Shown one piece after another: positions 7,937-17,100 of a DNA stretch of 64,000 bases. The notes beneath the pieces are model-generated. The model was not told the DNA's origin. It did not search any database and was given only the letters and a program-made list of their open reading frames with translations. Numbering within the stretch: position 1 is the stretch's first letter; every line of letters starts with the position of its first letter. Source of the stretch: Roseateles sp. SL47 (GTDB taxonomy: Bacteria; Pseudomonadota; Gammaproteobacteria; Burkholderiales; Burkholderiaceae_C); contig NZ_CP113068.1 of assembly GCF_026625885.1 (NCBI RefSeq), forward strand, positions 2,542,001 through 2,606,000, read 5' to 3'. A program made the translations under genes and the position numbers.

Positions 7937-8167
7937 TCAGTTGCCCAGGTTGATCTTGCTGACGAGGCCGGCGTAGAAGCCGTTCTGCTCGACCTTCATG
8001 GAGGTCTTCTTGTTGTCCGCATCCATGTTCATTTTCTGGATGGCGGTCTGGGTGTTTTCGCGGCTGGTCGCCGCCGAAGCCACGTCCATTTGCTGCTGAT
8101 TGATCGCGTTCTGGAAGTTGGACAGCTGTCCGCCGCCGCCGAATGCGCCTGTGATGCCTCCTGCCAT
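7937..8167 (-). CDS. Small helical candidate needle/pilus subunit
   Basis: A 76-aa protein from ATG 8167, chosen because AGGAG sits 8 bases upstream; an in-frame extension to 8209 has no such site. It has a Gly-rich N-terminus (AGGITGAFGGGG), then a polar Gln/Asn/Lys-rich helical body without Cys or Trp, ending GLVSKINLGN. Size, lack of Cys, helical content and first place in the T3SS operon fit a needle or Hrp-pilus subunit (SctF-like). Needle motifs such as the P-x-x-P turn are absent, so this is a suggestion only. Confidence 0.55.
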   Translation of the reverse strand: MAGGITGAFGGGGQLSNFQNAINQQQMDVASAATSRENTQTAIQKMNMDADNKKTSMKVEQNGFYAGLVSKINLGN

Positions 8168-8353
8168 AAGAGGAGCTCCTTGAAGTTGATGATTGGGGGT
8201 CAGTGCCAAGGGCGCGCGCCCTGCTGCCGGTCAGTGCCATGCGTTTCGTGGCAAGTTCGATGAATTCGGGCAGACCCGAGGAGAGCGGGCGTCTGATCCA
8301 GGGATAATCCGCGCGCTTTTTCCCCTCCCCAGTTAGTTCCCAAGGCCGACGCC
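8168..8353. promoter_or_regulatory. Divergent control region between T3SS operon and symporter gene
   Basis: 186 bp separate the first leftward T3SS-operon gene from the rightward symporter gene, so both promoters should lie here. The stretch GGGATAATCC near 8301-8310 offers a possible -10 (ATAATC) for the symporter. I could not identify a PIP-box, hrp-box or other T3SS regulator site with confidence. Confidence 0.35.
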
Positions 8354-9787
8354 ATGCTTTTGACCCTGGTCATCCTTTACCTGCTTGTCACCATCGCCAT
8401 CGGCCTGTGGGCCGCCAAGCGGGTGAAGAACACGGCCGATTTCGCGATCGCGGGGCGTCATCTGCCGCTGGTGATGATCATTACCACCACCTTCGCGACC
8501 TGGTTCGGCTCGGAAACGGTGCTGGGCATCCCCGCGAAATTTGTCCAGACCGGACTGAACGGCGTGGTGGAAGACCCCTTCGGGGCTGGCTCCTGCCTGA
8601 TCCTGGTGGGGCTGTTTTTTGCCGCCAAGCTCTACCGCATGACCTTGCTGACCATCAGTGACTACTACCGCGAGCGTTACGGCCGCGTGGTGGAGGTGAT
8701 CTGCAGCTTCATCATCATCCTGTCCTACCTGGGCTGGGTGTCCGCCCAGGTCACGGCCCTGGGCCTGGTGTTCAATCTGCTGTCCGGTGGTGCCATTTCC
8801 ATCCCGGTCGGCATGGCCATCGGGACCGCGTCCATCCTGGCCTACACCCTGTTCGGGGGCATGTGGTCAGTGGCGGTGACCGACTTCATCCAGATGATCA
8901 TCCTGGTGGTGGGCCTGTCCATCATTGCCTGGTTTGCGGCGGACAAGGCCGGTGGCGCTGACAAAGTGATCGCGCTGGCCACCAGCCAGGACATGTTCAA
9001 GTTCCTGCCGGAACCCAAGTTTCACGATGTGGTGTTCTTCATCGGTGCGGCCATCACCATGATGCTGGGTTCGATTCCGCAACAGGACGTCTTCCAGCGG
9101 GTGATGTCGGCCAAGGACGAGCATGCGGCCACCCGCGGACCGGTGATCGGGGGTATCTGCTACATCCTGTTCGCCTTCGTGCCGATGTTCATCGTGGTCA
9201 GCGCCTTGATCATCATGCCGGAGGAAGCCAAGCAGCTGATTGCCGAGGATCCGCAGAAGGTCATCCCCACGCTGGTCATCGAACGCATGCCGTTTGTGAT
9301 GCAGGTGCTCTTTTTTGGTGCACTGCTGTCCGCGCTGAAGTCCACCGCCTCGGCCACGCTGCTGGCGCCGTCGGTGACCTTCGTGGAGAACATCTGGCGC
9401 CAGTTCTTCCCGCGTGTGTCCGACAAGCAGGAACTGCGCACCATGCGGATCGCCGTGCTGATCTTCTCGATCTGCGTCTGCGCCTATGCCGTGGCGCTGG
9501 AGGGCACGTCCATCTATGAAATGGTGTCCGCAGCCTATCAGGTGACGCTGGTGGGTGCCTTTGTGCCACTGGTGTTCGGGCTGTATTGGAAGCGCGCCAC
9601 CACGCAAGGGGCCTTGTTCGCCATCGCCCTGGGCGTGGTGGCCTGGCTGCTGTTCCTGGTGACGCCAGCCGGCGAGGTGTTCCCGGCTCAGTTGGCGGGC
9701 TTCCTGGCGGCCGTGGTGGGCATGCTGCTGGGCTCGCTGGGGCCGCAGGCCATCCGCAACGTGCACGGATCGCACCACAAGCTCTGA
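8354..9787 (+). CDS. Sodium:solute symporter (SSS family)
   Basis: A 477-aa inner-membrane transporter with about 13 hydrophobic segments. It has the SSS-family N-terminal signature (IGLWAAKRVKNTADFAIAGRHLP, then TTTFATWFGSETVLG) and the internal SIPQQDVFQRVMSAKDEHAA loop found in this transporter class. It would couple Na+ entry to uptake of a small organic solute. Substrate cannot be read from sequence; proline, pantothenate and organic acids are all used by relatives. It stands alone between the T3SS locus and fmdB. Confidence 0.9.
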   Translation: MLLTLVILYLLVTIAIGLWAAKRVKNTADFAIAGRHLPLVMIITTTFATWFGSETVLGIPAKFVQTGLNGVVEDPFGAGSCLILVGLFFAAKLYRMTLLTISDYYRERYGRVVEVICSFIIILSYLGWVSAQVTALGLVFNLLSGGAISIPVGMAIGTASILAYTLFGGMWSVAVTDFIQMIILVVGLSIIAWFAADKAGGADKVIALATSQDMFKFLPEPKFHDVVFFIGAAITMMLGSIPQQDVFQRVMSAKDEHAATRGPVIGGICYILFAFVPMFIVVSALIIMPEEAKQLIAEDPQKVIPTLVIERMPFVMQVLFFGALLSALKSTASATLLAPSVTFVENIWRQFFPRVSDKQELRTMRIAVLIFSICVCAYAVALEGTSIYEMVSAAYQVTLVGAFVPLVFGLYWKRATTQGALFAIALGVVAWLLFLVTPAGEVFPAQLAGFLAAVVGMLLGSLGPQAIRNVHGSHHKL

Positions 9788-9863
9788 GGCAAAACAGCCA
9801 CGCCTTGGTGTGGACCGGCCCACGGCCCGAACCCCGCCCGGGGGGCGGGCCGTTGGTCCTCTA

Positions 9864-9869
9864 TATAAT
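9864..9869 (+). promoter_or_regulatory. Probable -10 element for the fmdB-aspS operon
   Basis: A perfect TATAAT hexamer stands 27 bases before the fmdB start inside otherwise GC-rich DNA. A good -35 hexamer at 16-18 bp is not visible; that space holds a GC-rich hairpin-forming run (about 9824-9853) that may also end symporter transcription. Confidence 0.45.
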
Positions 9870-9896
9870 TTCCCGTTTTTCACCCAGGCGACCATC

Positions 9897-10289
9897 ATGC
9901 CGATTTACGCTTACCGTTGCGGCATCTGCGGCCACGCGAAGGACGTGCTGCAGAAGCTGTCCGATGCCCCCCTGCACACCTGCCCGGCCTGCGGCGCAGA
10001 AGCCTTCAGCAAGCAGGTGACTGCCGCCGGCTTCCAGCTCAAGGGCTCCGGCTGGTATGTAACCGACTTCCGCGGAGGCTCCGGCGGCACCAGCGCCCCG
10101 GCCAGCGCTGGCGGCGCCGGCGCTGCAGGAGACACTTCCAGCGGCAGCAGCAGTACCAGTACCAGTACCAGTACCAGTACCAGTACCAGTACCAGTGGCG
10201 AGAGTGGCGGCTCCTCCGCCAGCAGTGGCGGCGACACGTCCTCCGGGGGCGCCAGTGCCTCCTGCGGCGGCGGTTGCGCCTGCCACTGA
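9897..10289 (+). CDS. FmdB-family zinc-ribbon protein
   Basis: A 130-aa protein. The first 60 residues are the FmdB zinc ribbon: MPIYAYRCGICGH, then CPACG about 25 residues later, giving two CxxC pairs that should bind zinc. The family is thought to be regulatory but its role is not settled. After the ribbon comes a Gly/Ser-rich tail with a (Ser-Thr)n run encoded by seven perfect hexamers. A Cys-Gly-Gly-Gly-Cys-Ala-Cys-His end could add a second metal or redox site. It is the first gene of the fmdB–DUF502–aspS set common in Burkholderiales. The start is fixed by homology. Confidence 0.9.
   Translation: MPIYAYRCGICGHAKDVLQKLSDAPLHTCPACGAEAFSKQVTAAGFQLKGSGWYVTDFRGGSGGTSAPASAGGAGAAGDTSSGSSSTSTSTSTSTSTSTSGESGGSSASSGGDTSSGGASASCGGGCACH
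10152..10193 (+). repeat. Hexanucleotide repeat, 7 x AGTACC
   Basis: Seven exact tandem copies of AGTACC inside the fmdB-like gene encode alternating Ser-Thr. The array stays in frame whatever its copy number, so slippage would change tail length without breaking the gene. Confidence 0.95.
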
Positions 10290-10310
10290 CCGGAAAGGCC
10301 GGACCCAGGC

Positions 10311-11003
10311 ATGAGAAAATACATCATCACCGGCCTGCTGGTCTGGCTGCCCCTGGCGATCACCATCTGGGTGCTGTTGTGGGTGCTGGGCATCATCGAC
10401 GGTGTCTTCGTCTGGCTGCTGTCAGCCGTCCAGGCGGTCTTGCCGGACTCTGCCCGGGCGTCCATCCGCGAGCTGCACAACATTCCCGGCCTGGGCGTGC
10501 TGGTGCTGGTCGCTGCGCTGATGCTCACCGGCATGTTCGTGGCCAACATGTTCGGCCAGTGGTGGTTCCGCCAGTGGGACCGCCTGCTGTTCAAGATCCC
10601 CATCGTCAAGAGCATCTACAGCTCGGTCAAGCAGGTCTCGGACACGCTGTTCTCCTCCAGCGGCAACGCTTTCCGTGAAGCCGTGCTGGTCCCTTACCCC
10701 CATCCCCAGTCCTGGACCATCGCCTTTGTGACCGGCAAGCCGGCCGGCGAGGTGGGGGACCAACTCGCCACGCTCAGCGGTGCCGCGTCGGAAGAGCATG
10801 TGAGCCTGTATGTGCCCACCACGCCCAACCCCACGTCGGGGTTCTTCCTGATGATGCCCCGTTCGCAGCTGCGGCCGCTGGCCATGAGCGTGGACGAAGC
10901 GCTTAAATACATCATCTCCATGGGGGTGGTGGCACCGGCCTCGGACGCCCTGTCCGCGCACCCGGCCAAGCAGCCCGCCGCCGCGGAGAGCGCCCGAAAT
11001 TGA
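10311..11003 (+). CDS. DUF502-family membrane protein
   Basis: A 230-aa protein with two N-terminal membrane helices (residues 5-35 and about 60-85). The family signature is PGLGVLVLVAALMLTGMF, then WDRLLFKIPIVKSIYSSVKQVSDTL. A soluble C-terminal part ends in a disordered Ala/Pro tail. DUF502 proteins are conserved inner-membrane proteins of unknown function. It follows fmdB by 21 bp and precedes aspS, the usual order. Confidence 0.92.
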   Translation: MRKYIITGLLVWLPLAITIWVLLWVLGIIDGVFVWLLSAVQAVLPDSARASIRELHNIPGLGVLVLVAALMLTGMFVANMFGQWWFRQWDRLLFKIPIVKSIYSSVKQVSDTLFSSSGNAFREAVLVPYPHPQSWTIAFVTGKPAGEVGDQLATLSGAASEEHVSLYVPTTPNPTSGFFLMMPRSQLRPLAMSVDEALKYIISMGVVAPASDALSAHPAKQPAAAESARN

Positions 11004-11005
11004 CC

Positions 11006-11035
11006 GGGCTGAGCGCCCTGGCAAGCGCTCAGCCC
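11006..11035 (+). terminator. Strong inverted repeat between DUF502 gene and aspS
   Basis: Perfect 10-bp arms GGGCTGAGCG / CGCTCAGCCC with a 10-base loop begin 2 bases after the DUF502 stop. No T-run follows directly; a T7 run occurs only about 35 bases later. It may slow or partly end transcription, or separate the mRNA of the membrane-protein gene from that of aspS. Confidence 0.5.
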
Positions 11036-11135
11036 TGAGGGTCCTTCCGACCCCGCCAGCGCCCATCAGACCCTTTTTTTGGGGCGCGCGCCTGTGTCAG
11101 CGTGCCCTGTAGACACCCGATTTCCGGAGAGTTCC

Positions 11136-12929
11136 ATGCGTACCTGTTATGCCGGCCAAGTCAGCGAAAAGCTGCTGGACCAGACCGTGACCCTGATGGG
11201 CTGGGCCCATCGCCGCCGTGACCACGGCGGTGTGATCTTCATCGACCTGCGCGACCGTGAAGGCCTGGTGCAGATCGTCTGCGACCCCGACCGCCCTGAC
11301 ATGTTCAAGGTGGCTGAAGGCGTTCGCAACGAATACTGCCTGAAGCTGGTCGGCAAGGTCCGTGCACGGCCCGCCGGCACGGAAAACAGCAACCTGGTCA
11401 GCGGCAAGGTGGAAGTGCTGTGCCATGAGCTGGAAGTGCTGAACCCGTCGGTGACGCCGCCGTTCCCGCTGGATGACGAGAACATCTCCGAAACCACCCG
11501 CCTGACGCACCGCGTGCTGGACCTGCGCCGTCCGTACATGCAGAACAACCTGATGCTGCGCTACCGCGTGGCGATGGAAGCGCGCAAGTTCCTGGACGAG
11601 CACGGCTTTGTGGACATCGAAACCCCGATGCTCACCAAGAGTACGCCCGAAGGCGCACGGGACTACCTCGTTCCGTCCCGCGTGCATGACGGCATGTTCT
11701 TCGCGCTGCCGCAGTCGCCCCAGCTGTTCAAGCAACTGCTGATGGTTGCCGGTTTCGACCGCTACTACCAGATCACCAAGTGCTTCCGCGACGAAGACCT
11801 GCGTGCGGATCGTCAGCCCGAATTCACCCAGATCGATATCGAAACCAGCTTCCTCACCGAGGAAGAAATCCGCGCGATGTTCGAAGGCATGATCCGTCAT
11901 GTCTTCCGCAAGGCCCTGGATGTGGAGCTGGGCGACTATCCGGTGATGAAGTACGCCGAAGCCATGTACCGCTTCGGTTCGGACAAGCCCGACCTGCGCG
12001 TCAAGCTGGAGTTCACCGAACTGACCGACGTGATGGGCGATGTGGACTTCAAGGTCTTCTCCGGCCCCGCCACGACGCCAGGGGGCCGTGTGGTGGCCCT
12101 GCGCGTGCCGGGCGGTGCCCAACTGAGCCGCGGGGAAATCGACAGCTACACCGAGTTCGTCAAGATCTACGGTGCCAAGGGCCTGGCCTGGATCAAGGTC
12201 AATGAGCTGGCCAAGGGCCGTGAAGGCCTGCAGTCGCCCATCGTCAAGAACCTGCACGACAAGGCCGTGGCCGACATCCTGGCCCGCACCGGCGCTCAGG
12301 ATGGTGACCTGATCTTCTTCGGTGCCGACAAGGCCAAGGTGGTCAACGACGCCATCGGCGCCCTGCGCCTGAAGGTGGGCCACAGCGAATTCGGCAAGAC
12401 CAACGGTCTGTTCGAAGACCGCTGGGCACCGCTGTGGGTGGTGGACTTCCCGATGTTCGAGCAGGACGAGGAAAACAAGCGCTGGGCCGCCGTGCACCAT
12501 CCGTTCACGGCCCCCAAGGACGGCCATGAGGACCTGATGGCCACCGACCCCGGCGCCTGCATCGCCAAGGCCTACGACATGGTGCTCAACGGCTGGGAAC
12601 TCGGCGGCGGTTCGGTGCGGATCCACCGTGCTGACGTGCAGGCCAAGGTCTTCGAGGCGCTCAACATCAGCCCGGAAGAGCAGCGCGTGAAGTTCGGCTT
12701 CCTGCTGGATGCCCTGCAGTACGGCGCCCCCCCGCACGGGGGTCTGGCCTTCGGCCTGGACCGTCTGGTGACGCTGATGACCAAGGCGGAATCCATCCGC
12801 GACGTCATTGCCTTCCCCAAGACCCAGCGTGCGCAGTGCCTGCTGACCGGTGCCCCGTCGTTTGTGGATGAAAAGCAGCTGCGCGAGCTGCACATCCGCC
12901 TGCGCAACCCGGCCGCTGCGGCCGAATAA
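11136..12929 (+). CDS. aspS: Aspartyl-tRNA synthetase
   Basis: A 597-aa class II synthetase that charges tRNA-Asp (and, in many betaproteobacteria, tRNA-Asn). It starts at ATG 11136 with [14 protein letters not shown], giving the OB-fold anticodon domain with [17 protein letters not shown]. Class II motif 2 is visible as [19 protein letters not shown] near residue 215. The bacterial GAD insertion domain occupies about 290-410. Motif 3 reads [11 protein letters not shown] near 540. Length and domain order are normal for bacterial AspS. The downstream neighbour in related genomes is nudB; here accessory DNA intervenes. Confidence 0.98.
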   Translation: MRTCYAGQVSEKLLDQTVTLMGWAHRRRDHGGVIFIDLRDREGLVQIVCDPDRPDMFKVAEGVRNEYCLKLVGKVRARPAGTENSNLVSGKVEVLCHELEVLNPSVTPPFPLDDENISETTRLTHRVLDLRRPYMQNNLMLRYRVAMEARKFLDEHGFVDIETPMLTKSTPEGARDYLVPSRVHDGMFFALPQSPQLFKQLLMVAGFDRYYQITKCFRDEDLRADRQPEFTQIDIETSFLTEEEIRAMFEGMIRHVFRKALDVELGDYPVMKYAEAMYRFGSDKPDLRVKLEFTELTDVMGDVDFKVFSGPATTPGGRVVALRVPGGAQLSRGEIDSYTEFVKIYGAKGLAWIKVNELAKGREGLQSPIVKNLHDKAVADILARTGAQDGDLIFFGADKAKVVNDAIGALRLKVGHSEFGKTNGLFEDRWAPLWVVDFPMFEQDEENKRWAAVHHPFTAPKDGHEDLMATDPGACIAKAYDMVLNGWELGGGSVRIHRADVQAKVFEALNISPEEQRVKFGFLLDALQYGAPPHGGLAFGLDRLVTLMTKAESIRDVIAFPKTQRAQCLLTGAPSFVDEKQLRELHIRLRNPAAAAE

Positions 12930-12947
12930 GCCGCGCGGCAGGCCTGC

Positions 12948-14114
12948 ATGTCCGGTGTCCTCCGCCCGGCCGACCGCTGGGAGCGGCTGCTGATGCGCCG
13001 TCCGGCGCGGGTGCTTCCGGTGCTGGAACGGGTGGTGGCGGCCGAGCCGGCGCCACCGGCACAGGCCCTGCTGGGCCTGTTTTTCATTCTGGAACGGTGG
13101 GGCCGCGGCCCCGAGCTGCAGCACGCACTGGAAGCCGCCCTGGAGCGGGCCCTCGGTCCGTCCAGCGCCGCCTCGCGGGAAGAGGCGGCCGAGCTGAGCG
13201 AAGCGCTGGGCCGCTTGCACTACCAGCGTGGCGATTACGTCCAGGCCTGCAATGCCTGGAGCCAGACGCTGGCCCTCACACGCAACGACACCCGCTGGGC
13301 CTGTCTGGCCCGCATCGGTCTGGCGCACCTGTGTTTTGCCCTGGGCGACTGGGCCCGTGGCGGGCGGGTGCTGGACCAGGCGGAGAGCCACTATCCGAGG
13401 CTGGCCGGTGACGCCTATCTGCGGGCCAAGATCGGCTTGAACCGGGCTGCATCCCGCCGGGCCACTGTGGGCCCGCAGGCCGCCATCCCGCTGCTGGACC
13501 AGGCCCAGGCGGCCGCACGTGAGGCCGGGCATCGGGACTACGAAGCGGAAACCCTCTGGCACCGCGCCCGCGGCGCCCGTGACAGTGGCGACCCGGCGCA
13601 GGCCTTGTCCCTGGTGCGTCAGGCGCTGTTAATGGCACGTCGATGCGATTACCGCTGGCTTCAGGCCCAATGCCTGCTGTTGCTGAGCGATCTGCAGGAC
13701 GAGGACGCGCTGGCGCCGGCTGAAGAGGCGCTGACGCTGGGCGAAGCGCTCCAGTCCCGTGCCGTGCAGGCGGCGGCACACGGCCGGCTGAGCCAGCTGA
13801 TGGCGGAGCGGGGGGCCCTCGGACCCAGCTGGCACCACCAGCAGCAACGCCAGCGGCTGGAGGCGATGCTGGGCCAGGCGGCGCAGTCCACCCTGCCGGC
13901 GCAATTGGAGCAACTGGCCCGCTTCGACAACGCGCCTGTCGCTTCGACCTCGCAGGACGATCTGCTGGCCGAAGCCGCCCGCGAGGCGGCGGCGTTGCGC
14001 GATGCGCTGGCAGCACTGGCGCAAGGGCAGGGCTCCGGCGCGGACCTGCAGACCGAACTGCGCCGCTGGGCCACCGCCGCCGCACAGCTCGCGCAGCGGC
14101 TGTCCCGCCCCTGA
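12948..14114 (+). CDS. TPR-like helical repeat protein
   Basis: A 388-aa soluble protein made of helix pairs with TPR-like spacing. Examples are LGRLHYQRGDYVQACNAWSQ, IGLAHLCFALGDWARGGRVLD and ARGARDSGDPAQALSLVRQAL, in about five or six repeats over residues 60-270. The last 70 residues form Ala/Leu/Gln-rich coiled-coil helices. No signal, membrane segment or output domain is present, so a protein-binding role is likely but the partner is unknown. It lies 18 bp after aspS and its stop is 7 bp from the stop of the convergent giant adhesin. It marks the left edge of the accessory block. Confidence 0.72.
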   Translation: MSGVLRPADRWERLLMRRPARVLPVLERVVAAEPAPPAQALLGLFFILERWGRGPELQHALEAALERALGPSSAASREEAAELSEALGRLHYQRGDYVQACNAWSQTLALTRNDTRWACLARIGLAHLCFALGDWARGGRVLDQAESHYPRLAGDAYLRAKIGLNRAASRRATVGPQAAIPLLDQAQAAAREAGHRDYEAETLWHRARGARDSGDPAQALSLVRQALLMARRCDYRWLQAQCLLLLSDLQDEDALAPAEEALTLGEALQSRAVQAAAHGRLSQLMAERGALGPSWHHQQQRQRLEAMLGQAAQSTLPAQLEQLARFDNAPVASTSQDDLLAEAAREAAALRDALAALAQGQGSGADLQTELRRWATAAAQLAQRLSRP

Positions 14115-14121
14115 CCACGGT

Positions 14122-17100
14122 TTACAGCGTTGTTGTCCCGTACTGGGTGATGATCGTGATCGGGTCGGTGGCATGCGCAGATCCCAGCAGGATCGTCAGC
14201 TCCGCATCACGGAAATGCCCCTGTCCGTCCTGATCCACCAGCACGGACACCTGGGCGTTGCCATCCACCTGTTTGAGCAAGTAGAGGTCGGTGTCGCCGG
14301 CCGTCATCCTTCGTAGCAGCGCACTCAGATCGAGGCGGTCCCCCTGGGCGTCGCTGAAGTCCTGCACGGTGTCCACGCCTCGCTGGTTGTCTCGCCAGGT
14401 AAAAGTGTCAGCACCGCCACCGCCCAGCATCACATCATTGTGGGCGGTACTGAACAACACATCGTCGCCATGCTGCCCCAGCACCACTGACTGCTGTCGC
14501 TGGGCGTTGTAAGCGATGCGCTCACCATTGAGCACAACGGCGTCCCCCTCCCCCATGATCACCGTCAGCGGTCCACTGCCGTTCGCGGCGAGCGTGGTGG
14601 CGTCCAGCGTCAAGGTATTGGCCTGTCCGTTGTCCATCCACACCTGCCCGATGCCTTTCACCCCACCGCTCATCTGCGCAAAGTTCAGATCCACAGTGCC
14701 TGACAGATACAAGGTGTCATGCCCGGCCATGCCGTCGATCCTGCGAATGGTGGTTTCCCCGGAATAGGTCAGTACATCGTTATTGGCCGTTCCCAACAGG
14801 GACTGCAAGTCCGGCGCAGAGTTGTCGGTGGCGAGATAGACCATGAATTCGTTGTAGATCACCTGCTGGTAATAACTGCTGGTTGTGGAGTGCCGAGCCA
14901 GTTGCCATTGCGCGCTGGTCGGAAACGATGCGGACAAGGTGGCATCCGACGCGACATTGATGCCGTTTTCATAAATGGCCTGGGCGCTGTCCGTGAAATT
15001 GCGCTCGGCGGTTCCTGCGCTCTCATTGCCGGAATGAGCCTCGAAGACAATGTCATTGGCCATGCCCAACAGCGCACTGTTGCCGTTGCTGACCGGACGG
15101 CTGAGCCGGCCCACCGACTGGTTGTTGACGTCGAACACATACCCTCGGTTGGCTTCCGGATAGTGCGCACTGAGCCGCCCCCAGGTCTCGACCCCCAGGT
15201 TGAAGAGCGACCCATTGCGGCTGCCTTCCGATTGAACCTTCGAGTAGAGCAGCGCACTGGTCCAGGCGGTGCCTGCAACACCGTTGGCGACCATGAAGTC
15301 ATTGGCAGCGCCGTTGCGGGTGTTGAAGCTGATGCCCGGCGACCCATCCGCGCGGGTGACAAGCGCCCCACCATCCACAATCACCCCTTGCTTGTCGGGG
15401 TCGGTCTGCGTCATGTCTCGTTCATGACCGGACTGGTCATACCACGTCGTGACAAAGCCGGTGTCGGTGCTGCCTCGCCCCACGAAGTTCAGCAGGGCGG
15501 TGGTGTCCAGGTTGCCGTTGGCATCAAAGCCGATGTCCTGTTCCTGGTGGTCTGATGAGCGCCGAACCCGGATGGCTGCGGTGTTCAGATTGGGGTTGAG
15601 ATTGCGCATGCTGTAGGTCGCCTGCATCAGACCCACATCGATCTCATACAGCGTGCCGATGCCGAGGCCATCACCAATCTGGCCGCCACTGGGTTCCTCC
15701 AGGTTGACGAGCAGGCGCTCATTCACCTCCCGGTAAAAGTCACCGGAAACCGTGAATCGAACCAGCTTTTCGCTCTCGCCAGGGGCGAATGCCACCCGGC
15801 CCGAGACGGCACCGCTGAAATCGCTGTCGGAGGCCAGGCCGTTGGCGTCACTCCTGGCGGAGCTGCGCGTCAGGTCCAGCGACCATCCCACGCTGCCGTC
15901 CGATTGAAGATCACCACTGCGAGAGACCATGAACACCAGCTCGCGGGTGCCTGCATTGCCTTCCACCACATGGGCGTCGGACAGGTTGAAGACCGACGCG
16001 ATGGCCGTGCTGCTGTCCTCCCGCACGGTGGCGTTGCCAGCGATGTCGAAAGTGGTGACCCGCGCATGAACCGTGTCACCGTGAAGGAAGGGGCGGAACT
16101 CCCCGACCGCAGGCCAGTCAACGGCGGTATCCACCCGCCACTGCCCGCTGGCGTCCGACCAGGTTTCATAACGCAGCTCATAGCCATTGGAGAGGTCGCC
16201 GTCGGTGTCGATGTCCACCAGCACCCGTTCATCGGCATCGGACACACCCGACAGCACGGGCGACAGCGCCACGGAGTCGCCCAGACCGAAACTGCTGGCC
16301 GGCGGCCGCGTGTCCACGGTGATGGAGAGCGGGGGAGACACCTGGCGGGTGGTCGTGTCCAGTGCCAGGAACTGATGCACGCCGTCCGCCAGGGTCATGG
16401 TGGGCAATTGGAAGTCCCACCGGCCGTTGGCATCACACACCACGGTGCCCAGCAGTTCTGCGTTGTCGGGCACTCCATCCCTGTTCAGGTCCAGATGGAT
16501 GGCCAGCGTGGCGCCTGGATTCCCGGCGCCGCGCAAGCGCAAGGGCGCGTTGTCCGATCCGTCACGTTGCGTCACGCCGTCGTTGCGATAGCTGCCTGTA
16601 TCCGCGTCGTTCGCCAGGAAGAGGTAGGGGGTGCCGACCGGCATCACCGACAGCTCGGAGACGGACGCCTGGGTGATGGTATTGCCCGCCAGGTCGCTGG
16701 CTGTGACCGCCACTTGGCGCAGGCCAGGAAGGACGTTCGCATCACCTTCATAACGCAGACGCTGCAGCAGCAGCGACACCTCGGCGTCGGTCAGCGGCGT
16801 ATCGGCGGTGATGACCAGCGTGGGCCGGGTGGCACTGTCGCTCAGTTGCAGCGTGATGGTGCGCCCTGCCAGCAGCGTGCGGTCGATCAGGACGCCACCC
16901 AGACCCAGCACCAGGGCATTGATGGTGCCGTCACTGTCGTCCTCATCCGCCAGGCCGATGCGTTCCTGCCGCCCCGGTGCGGTGCTGAAAGCGTCGGCCA
17001 GCGAAGACGAAAATTCCACCATCAGTTGGGTGATGGGGCTGGCATCCAGGAGGCGAGCCGTCGCCGGATTAAAAACCGGCAGCATCCAGGAAATTCCGGC

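Noticed and set aside
11060..11082. T7 run before aspS as intrinsic terminator
   Set aside because: It is about 35 bases beyond the 11006-11035 hairpin and not preceded by its own stem.
11097..13562. Long leftward open frame (821 codons)
   Set aside because: Antisense shadow of aspS and the TPR gene; translation is low-complexity His/Gln/Arg-rich.
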